DNA from: Collinsella aerofaciens
Lineage (GTDB): Bacteria > Actinomycetota > Coriobacteriia > Coriobacteriales > Coriobacteriaceae
DNA: 37,162 nt
Assembly: GCF_015670795.1 (NCBI RefSeq)
Contig: NZ_JADPCJ010000025.1
Location: 1-37,162, forward strand
Direction of reading: 5' to 3'
Shown here: positions 32,389 to 37,162 of the stretch, piece after piece
Numbering within the stretch: the stretch's first letter is position 1
How the letters are laid out: every line of letters begins with the position of its first letter
The notes under the pieces: model-generated
Database searches by the model: none
What the model saw: the letters and a program-made list of their open reading frames with translations, nothing else
Told to the model about the DNA's origin: nothing
Program-made: the position numbers and the translations under genes

Positions 32389-32423
32389 AAAGCCTCCGCA
32401 GCTCGTGTGGCTGCGGAGGCTTT
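32389..32423. terminator. Intrinsic terminator of ABC exporter operon 2
   Basis: AAAGCCTCCGCAG (32389-32401) and CTGCGGAGGCTTT (32411-32423) are perfect complements with a 9-nt loop. On the - strand the stem is followed by TTTTTC, fitting the ABC operon that ends at 32548; the + strand side has TTTATTC. Confidence 0.85.
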
Positions 32424-32463
32424 ATTCGTTGCGGCGCATTGTGTTTGGGTCGCTGAGATGAGT

Positions 32464-32528
32464 CGATTTGCCCCGAAAGAGGAGGGCATTGACCTTAGGG
32501 TCATGCCCGACGAATGAGCGGCAAATCG
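32464..32528. other. Nested hairpin directly after the ABC operon 2 stop
   Basis: Outer arms CGATTTGCC (32464-32472) and GGCAAATCG (32520-32528) enclose GGGCATTGACC (32484-32494) and GGTCATGCCC (32499-32508). It lies 20 bp past the stop and before the main terminator, so it may protect the mRNA 3' end. Confidence 0.45.
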
Positions 32529-32547
32529 GCCATCTCGGCGAGCCGAA

Positions 32548-34467
32548 CTACTCCAGCTCAAACGCTCCGGTATAGAGCTGGTAGTAATACCCGCGCTTGG
32601 CAATCAGCTCGTCGTGGTTGCCGCGCTCGATGATGCGGCCGTGATCCAGACAGATGATCGCGTCGGAGTTGCGCACGGTGGACAGGCGGTGCGCGATGAC
32701 AAACGTCGTGCGGCCTTCCATGAGCTTGTCCATGCCGGCTTGCACGATGGCCTCGGTGCGGGTATCGATGCTCGACGTGGCCTCGTCCAGGATCATCGCC
32801 GGCGGATCGGCGACGGCGGCGCGTGCGATCGAGATCAGCTGGCGCTGGCCCTGCGACAGCTGGGCGCCGTTGCCGGTGAGCATCGTGTCGTAGCCGTCGG
32901 GCAGGCGGGTGATAAAGTCGTCCGCGCCGGCGAGCTTTGCTGCCGCGATGCACTCCTCGTCGGTGGCATCCAGATTGCCGTAGCGGATGTTATCCATCAC
33001 GGTGCCGGTGAACAGGTTTACGTCCTGCAGCACCACGCCCAGCGAGCGGCGCAGGTCTGCCTTGCGGATCTTGTTGACGTTGATGCCGTCGTAGCGAATC
33101 TTGCCGTCGGCGATGTCATAGAAGCGGTTGATGAGGTTGGTGATGGTCGTCTTACCGGCACCGGTGGCGCCGACAAACGCGACCTTCTGGCCCGGCTTGG
33201 CAAACACGGACACGCCGTGCAGCACCTCGTGGTCGGGCGTGTAGCCAAAGTCGACGTTGTCCATGACCAAGTCGCCACGCAACGGCACGTACTCGATCTC
33301 GCCGGTTGCGCGGTGCGGATGTTTCCACGCCCACATGCCAGTGTGGTGGTCGGCCTCCTCGAGCTGCCAGGTATCGGGGTTCACCTGAGCGTTGACAAGC
33401 GTCACATAGCCTTCGTCGGCTTCGGGCTCCTCGTCGATGAGCTCAAAGATACGGTCGGCGCCGGCGAGGCCCATGACCACGGCGTTGATCTGCTGCGAGA
33501 TCTGGCCGATCTGTCCACAGAACTGCTTGGTCATGTTGAGGAACGGCACCACGACGGCGATGGACAGCGCCATGCCCGAGATGCTCAGGTTGGGCACGCC
33601 CAGCGCTAGGAAAATGCCGCCGGCCAGTGCGACCAGCACGTAGAGCAGGTTGCCCAGGTTCATAAGGATGGGCATGAGGATGTTGGCGTACATGTTGGCC
33701 TTCTGCGAGACCTCGAAGAGCTTTTCGTTGCGCTCGTCAAAATCGGCCTCGGCGGCAGACTCGTGGCAGAATGCCTTGACGACCTTCTGGCCGTTCATGA
33801 CTTCCTCGATATGGCCCTCGACCACGCCGAGCTCGGTCTGCTGCGCAATAAAGAAGCGCGCGGAGTTGGAGCCGAGCAGCTTGGTCATAAAGGTCATAAA
33901 GACGACGCCTGCCACAATGACCAGGCACATCCAAACGCTGTAGTACAGCATGATAAAGAACACCGTGACGATGACGATGGTCGTCATGAGCAGGTTGGGC
34001 AGCGACTGGCTGATCATCTGGCGCAGCGTGTCGATGTCGTTGGTGTAGTGGCTCATGATGTCGCCGCGCTGGTGCGTGTCGAAGTAGCGAATCGGCAGGT
34101 CCTGCATGCGGTTGAACATCTTCTCGCGCAGCTTCTCGAGCGAGCCCTGCGTGACGATGGCCATGGCGCGGTTCCAGAACAGCGAGGACAGGATGCCGAC
34201 GCCGTAGATGCAGGCGAGGGTGGTCACGAGCTGTGCGATCTTGGGCTGTGCAGCTTCCCAATCGCCCGACTGCCACGATTCGCTAATAATCTGCAGGGCG
34301 CTTTGAAGGAAGGTCGCGCCGATGGAGTTAATGATGGCGCAGAGAACCACGCCGACGACGACGAGGGGCAAAAGCACGGGGTAGAAGCCAAAGAGCGTCT
34401 TGATGAGGCGCGACATGGTGCCACCCTTGCGGTTGAGCGCGCGCTCGGCGGTCGTTGCCTTACTCAT
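32548..34467 (-). CDS. Heterodimeric ABC exporter subunit with consensus Walker B (pair 2)
   Basis: A 639-residue half-transporter: six-helix membrane domain (about 20-340) and nucleotide-binding domain with Walker A GATGAGKTT, altered signature QLSQGQ, intact Walker B MILDEATSS and switch His in IAHRLST. It is the catalytically complete partner of the gene at 34460-36274. A 70-residue insertion (QVNPDTWQLEEADHHTGMWAWKHPHRATG and neighbours) precedes the ATPase domain and is longer than usual. ATG 34467 has AGGAGG upstream and overlaps the preceding gene's end by 8 bp; the ORF's longer start at 34665 would lie inside that gene. Probably a multidrug or lipid exporter controlled by the MarR regulator of the same operon. 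Confidence 0.92.
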   Translation of the reverse strand: MSKATTAERALNRKGGTMSRLIKTLFGFYPVLLPLVVVGVVLCAIINSIGATFLQSALQIISESWQSGDWEAAQPKIAQLVTTLACIYGVGILSSLFWNRAMAIVTQGSLEKLREKMFNRMQDLPIRYFDTHQRGDIMSHYTNDIDTLRQMISQSLPNLLMTTIVIVTVFFIMLYYSVWMCLVIVAGVVFMTFMTKLLGSNSARFFIAQQTELGVVEGHIEEVMNGQKVVKAFCHESAAEADFDERNEKLFEVSQKANMYANILMPILMNLGNLLYVLVALAGGIFLALGVPNLSISGMALSIAVVVPFLNMTKQFCGQIGQISQQINAVVMGLAGADRIFELIDEEPEADEGYVTLVNAQVNPDTWQLEEADHHTGMWAWKHPHRATGEIEYVPLRGDLVMDNVDFGYTPDHEVLHGVSVFAKPGQKVAFVGATGAGKTTITNLINRFYDIADGKIRYDGINVNKIRKADLRRSLGVVLQDVNLFTGTVMDNIRYGNLDATDEECIAAAKLAGADDFITRLPDGYDTMLTGNGAQLSQGQRQLISIARAAVADPPAMILDEATSSIDTRTEAIVQAGMDKLMEGRTTFVIAHRLSTVRNSDAIICLDHGRIIERGNHDELIAKRGYYYQLYTGAFELE

Positions 34468-36274
34468 GTGCCTCGCCTCCTTCCTGGGTCTGAGCTTGTG
34501 TTGCGGATGCCTCGGTGTCGGCTTCGACGGCCTCTTCGCCCTCGGCAGACATCTTGTTCTGCGAGGTAAAGGTCTCGCGGTAGATCTCGCTCGTCTTGAG
34601 CAGCTCATCGTGGTTGCCGATCTGCGCGATGCGGCCGCCCTCCATGACGATGATGCGGTCTGCATCCTGCACGGAGCTAATGCGCTGGGCGATGATGAGC
34701 TTGGTCGTGTTGGGCAGATAGCTTGCCAGCCCTGCGCGGATCTTGGCGTCGGTCTTGGTGTCGACGGCGCTGGTGGAGTCGTCCAGGATCAAGATCTTGG
34801 GGCGACGCAGCAGGGCACGCGCAATGCACAGGCGCTGCTTCTGACCGCCCGAGACATTGGAGCCGCCCTGCTCGATCCAGGTGTCATAGCCCTTGGGGAA
34901 GCCATCGACAAACTCGTCGGCGCAGGCCAGATGTGCCGCCTCGCGGACCTCTTCGTCGGTGGCGTTCGGGTCGCCCCAACGCAGGTTCTCGGTAATCGTG
35001 CCGCTAAACAGCACGTTTTTCTGCAATACCATGGCCACTTGGTGGCGCAGAGCGTCCAAGTTGTAGTCGCGTACGTCTATGCCGCCCACGCGCACGGTAC
35101 CTTCGGTGGCGTCGTACAGACGGGCGATGAGGTTTACGAGCGTGGACTTGGCCGAGCCGGTGCCGCCGATGATGCCGATGGTCTCGCCGCTCTTAATGTG
35201 CAGGTCGATATCGTCGAGCGCCTGGCGCTTCGCATGCGCGGAATACTTAAAGCTCACGTGGTCAAAGTCGATGGAGCCATCGGCGACCTCGAGCACGGGC
35301 TCGGCGGGATCGGCGATCGTGGGCTCGGCGGCCAGCACCTCGGTGATGCGGTGCGCCGATTCGTCGGCCATGGTCACCATGACAAAGATCATCGACAGCT
35401 GCATCAGACTCATGAGGATTTGGAAGCCATAGGTAAAGATCGAGGAGAGCTGGCCCACGTCGAACAGCGTGCCCTGGCTCGTGATGATGAGCTTGGAGCC
35501 CAGGTAGATGATGACGACAAACGCGCCGTTGACGCAGATGTTCATCATGGGGTTGTTAAAGGCAAGCAGCTTCTCGGCGCGGGTGAAGTCCATCTGGACG
35601 TCGCGCGCAGCGGTCGCGAACTTCTCCTTCTCAAAGTCTTCGCGCACATAGCTCTTAACTACGCGCATGCCGGTGACGTTTTCCTCGACGGACTCGTTAA
35701 GGGCGTCGTACTTGTGGAACACGCGCGAGAAGATGGGGCGCACCTTAAAGATGATAAAGAACAGCCCAAAGCCCAGCAGCGGAATGATGACCAGGTAGAC
35801 CATGGCGACGCTGCCGCCCATGATAAATGCCATGGTAAAGGCGAAGATCAATACCAGCGGCGCGCGCACGGCGATACGGATGATCATCATAAAGGCCTGC
35901 TGCACGTTGTTGATATCGGTGGTCAGGCGCGTGACGAGCGAGGAGCTTGAGAACTCATCGATGTTGGCAAAGCTGAACGTCTGGATCTTGTAGAACAGGT
36001 CGTGACGCAGGTTCTTAGCGAAGCCGCAACTCGCATGGCTGCAGGTGACGCCGGCAGCGGCGCCAAAAGCAAGCGACGTCAGCGCGATGAGCACCAAAAA
36101 GCCCGCGGTGGGAAGCATCTCGGCTACGGTGGCGCCGTCTTTGATGGCATCGATCAGGTTGGCGGTGATAAATGGAATCAGCATCTCGCAGAGCACCTCG
36201 CCAAGCACGAGCAATGGCGTGGCAACAGTGACTTTCATATAGTCGCGGATGCTGCCCATGAGGGTTTTAATCAT
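34460..36274 (-). CDS. Heterodimeric ABC exporter subunit with degenerate ATPase site (pair 2)
   Basis: A 604-residue half-transporter with a six-helix membrane domain (about 15-300). In the ATPase domain, Walker A reads GGTGSAKST (about 363-371), with Ala for the last Gly; the signature NVSGGQ is canonical; Walker B is ILILDDS with Asp for Glu; and the switch His is Gln (IAQRISS). This is the degenerate member of a heterodimer. The C-terminus is acidic and Ala-rich (about 575-604). It overlaps the MarR gene by 8 bp upstream and its partner by 8 bp downstream, which points to coupled translation of all three genes. Confidence 0.92.
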   Translation of the reverse strand: MIKTLMGSIRDYMKVTVATPLLVLGEVLCEMLIPFITANLIDAIKDGATVAEMLPTAGFLVLIALTSLAFGAAAGVTCSHASCGFAKNLRHDLFYKIQTFSFANIDEFSSSSLVTRLTTDINNVQQAFMMIIRIAVRAPLVLIFAFTMAFIMGGSVAMVYLVIIPLLGFGLFFIIFKVRPIFSRVFHKYDALNESVEENVTGMRVVKSYVREDFEKEKFATAARDVQMDFTRAEKLLAFNNPMMNICVNGAFVVIIYLGSKLIITSQGTLFDVGQLSSIFTYGFQILMSLMQLSMIFVMVTMADESAHRITEVLAAEPTIADPAEPVLEVADGSIDFDHVSFKYSAHAKRQALDDIDLHIKSGETIGIIGGTGSAKSTLVNLIARLYDATEGTVRVGGIDVRDYNLDALRHQVAMVLQKNVLFSGTITENLRWGDPNATDEEVREAAHLACADEFVDGFPKGYDTWIEQGGSNVSGGQKQRLCIARALLRRPKILILDDSTSAVDTKTDAKIRAGLASYLPNTTKLIIAQRISSVQDADRIIVMEGGRIAQIGNHDELLKTSEIYRETFTSQNKMSAEGEEAVEADTEASATQAQTQEGGEAHE

Positions 36275-36770
36275 CCAGTTCCTCCCAGGTTACACGGATT
36301 TTCTCGAGCATTTCGGCGAGCTGCTCGCGCTCGTCGTGGGTGAGGGCACTAAAGGCCTGCTCTCTAAAGCGAATGCGGGCTGCCTGCTCAACGCGGGCCT
36401 TTTCCCATCCCGCATCGGTCAGGCGGATGGTGAGCTGCCGACGGTCTTTGGGATTGCGACTGCGCTCGATAAGACCGCCCAGTTCGAGCTTGGACAGAAT
36501 CTCGGAAAGGGACCCCGGCTTGAGGTCGAAGTGCATGCCGAGCTCTTGTTGGGACAGCTCGCCGGTCGGCTGCTTGGCGAGCAGGCAGACGATGGGCGCC
36601 TTGCCAGATATGCCGCCGCCGTGAAAATGCATGTAATGGCCGCAAAACCCCAGCCCATGGAGGATTCTCTTGGCGAGACGGTCCTCCTTGGACTGAGTCT
36701 CGGGCTCGTCTGCCGGCTGCGAGGGGTCGTCGCCGGGTTCATGCGGATGGGCGTGTGGTTCAACACACAT
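36267..36770 (-). CDS. MarR-family regulator of the ABC exporter operon
   Basis: The 167-residue product has a MarR winged helix: LSQQELGMHFDLKPGSLSEILSKLELGGLI (about 73-102), in which the recognition helix is PGSLSEILSKLE, and a wing with NPKDRRQLTIRLTDAG (about 105-120). The N-terminus is rich in potential metal ligands (CVEPHAHPHE, then CGHYMHFHGGG). It is the first gene of an operon with the two exporter subunits, so it probably senses an exported compound and represses the operon. ATG 36770 has GGAG 12 nt upstream, rather far; no better start is present. Confidence 0.9.
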   Translation of the reverse strand: MCVEPHAHPHEPGDDPSQPADEPETQSKEDRLAKRILHGLGFCGHYMHFHGGGISGKAPIVCLLAKQPTGELSQQELGMHFDLKPGSLSEILSKLELGGLIERSRNPKDRRQLTIRLTDAGWEKARVEQAARIRFREQAFSALTHDEREQLAEMLEKIRVTWEELDD

Positions 36771-36791
36771 ATCTAATCTTCGCTCCTTTCT

Positions 36792-36854
36792 TTAGTTAGG
36801 TAGATGAATTGTTTTGTGCCTAACTAATCTAGGAGCGTGAGAAATAAATGTCAA
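36792..36854 (-). promoter_or_regulatory. Promoter and MarR operator of ABC operon 2
   Basis: On the - strand TTGACA (36849-36854) and TAGATT (36826-36831) are 17 bp apart. A perfect inverted repeat, TTAGTTAGG (36792-36800) and CCTAACTAA (36819-36827), has one arm on the -10 and the other in the 5' leader. Binding there would block initiation, fitting autorepression by the MarR protein. Confidence 0.75.
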
Positions 36855-36863
36855 GGTACCAAA

Positions 36864-37079
36864 CTAGTGGTTACGCGGTTTTACCAAACCGCGTAACGGC
36901 TCGACGCTGCGCGGGCCGCATTTGGACAATCTGACGTTCAACTTCAAGGGCGCGACCAGAAGGTCAGCGCCCTTTCGTTTCACGTCACCTTGCCTCAAAT
37001 GCGGCCCGCTCGCTGTCGTTGCCAAAACATCGACGTTGTCCTTTTTAGTCGTTTGGGACGTTCTTGTTTGACTAGTCAT
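36864..37079 (-). CDS. Doubtful 71-residue ORF within nested inverted repeats
   Basis: The frame runs from ATG 37079 to a stop at 36864-36866 and has no recognised domain, signal or membrane segment; it is basic (MTSQTRTSQTTKKDN, later KRKGADLL). No clear ribosome site lies upstream. Most of its length coincides with hairpin arms (36911-37009), so it may simply be an open frame across a structured repeat. Kept only as a low-confidence candidate. Confidence 0.15.
   Translation of the reverse strand: MTSQTRTSQTTKKDNVDVLATTASGPHLRQGDVKRKGADLLVAPLKLNVRLSKCGPRSVEPLRGLVKPRNH
36870..36897. repeat. 12-bp palindrome
   Basis: GTTACGCGGTTT (36870-36881) and AAACCGCGTAAC (36886-36897) are perfect complements with a 4-nt loop. 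There is no T-tract on either side. Confidence 0.7.
36911..37009. repeat. Three-level nested inverted repeat
   Basis: Outer arms GCGGGCCGCATTTG (36911-36924) and CAAATGCGGCCCGC (36996-37009); middle TGACGT (36932-36937) and ACGTCA (36982-36987); inner AAGGGCGC-GACC (36946-36957) and GGTC-A-GCGCCCTT (36962-36974). Together they form one extended hairpin of about 100 nt with symmetrical internal loops. Confidence 0.7.
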
Positions 37080-37129
37080 TTAAGAACGTCCATTACAGTC
37101 GAAATTGTCAGCCCGGGACCGTCTCGGGC
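37056..37129. repeat. Two further inverted repeats at the right edge
   Basis: GGACGTTCTT (37056-37065) pairs with AAGAACGTCC (37082-37091) across a loop containing GACTAGTC. GCCCGGGAC (37111-37119) pairs with GTCTCGGGC (37121-37129) with one mismatch. What lies beyond the window is unknown. Confidence 0.55.
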
Positions 37130-37162
37130 TACGATTGAGGCGCGCCCAGAACGGGCCGCCGA

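Larger units (their letters stand above)
32016..32547. other. 532-bp structured intergenic region
   Basis: From 32016 to about 32200 nothing is recognised. It then holds a palindrome array (32205-32380), the terminator of the - strand ABC operon (32389-32423) and a nested hairpin (32464-32528) directly after the ABC stop. Small ORFs here are formed by the repeats. Confidence 0.65.

Noticed and set aside
32242..32517. 91-codon + strand ORF in the intergenic region
   Set aside because: It is made of the palindrome array, a terminator and a hairpin; no independent coding evidence.

Overview
The window looks like chromosome from a high-GC Gram-positive gut bacterium, most likely a Coriobacteriia member close to Collinsella. 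This is inferred from GC-rich coding DNA with strong AGGAGG-type ribosome sites, wall proteins with an actinobacterial LAXTG sorting signal, ascorbate-type PTS genes, an OFA-family transporter, and intergenic palindromes of a style I associate with that genus. No rRNA, tRNA, phage, transposase or CRISPR was seen.

Left part (1-9.8 kb): two tandem paralogous genes (- strand) for secreted coiled-coil proteins with LANTG wall-sorting tails, the first cut by the window edge. Divergent from them is a heterodimeric ABC exporter pair (2527-6240), then a small flavodoxin-like protein (6368-6919). A 560-bp intergenic region rich in hairpins follows, then a lipoteichoic-acid-synthase-like membrane sulfatase on the - strand.

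Middle (9.9-23.5 kb): a nitroreductase; a potassium module (Kup transporter, small membrane protein, KdpD-like sensor kinase without the usual N-terminal sensor domain, KdpE-like regulator); a fused RlmK/RlmL rRNA methyltransferase whose RlmL half appears to have lost its catalytic motif; a HAD phosphatase; and a DeoR-type repressor divergent from a transaldolase + ascorbate-type PTS IIA/IIB/IIC operon with repeated TTTCGATAG-like sites in between.

Right part (23.6-37.2 kb): Tex; a three-gene - strand cluster (SDR dehydrogenase, MFS transporter, Gfo/Idh/MocA dehydrogenase) divergent from a LysR regulator; a membrane GGDEF diguanylate cyclase; and a MarR regulator overlapping a second heterodimeric ABC exporter pair, with a clear sigma-70 promoter and inverted-repeat operator upstream. 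The last 300 bp are nested inverted repeats without a convincing gene.

The most unusual material is intergenic. A three-unit array of inverted GTGGGATGCNGTTTCC hairpins occurs at 7.1 and 32.3 kb, each time directly behind the T-tract of a - strand intrinsic terminator, with a solitary half-unit at 2.4 kb. Other palindrome families and a 30-bp stem with a possible pseudoknot are also present.
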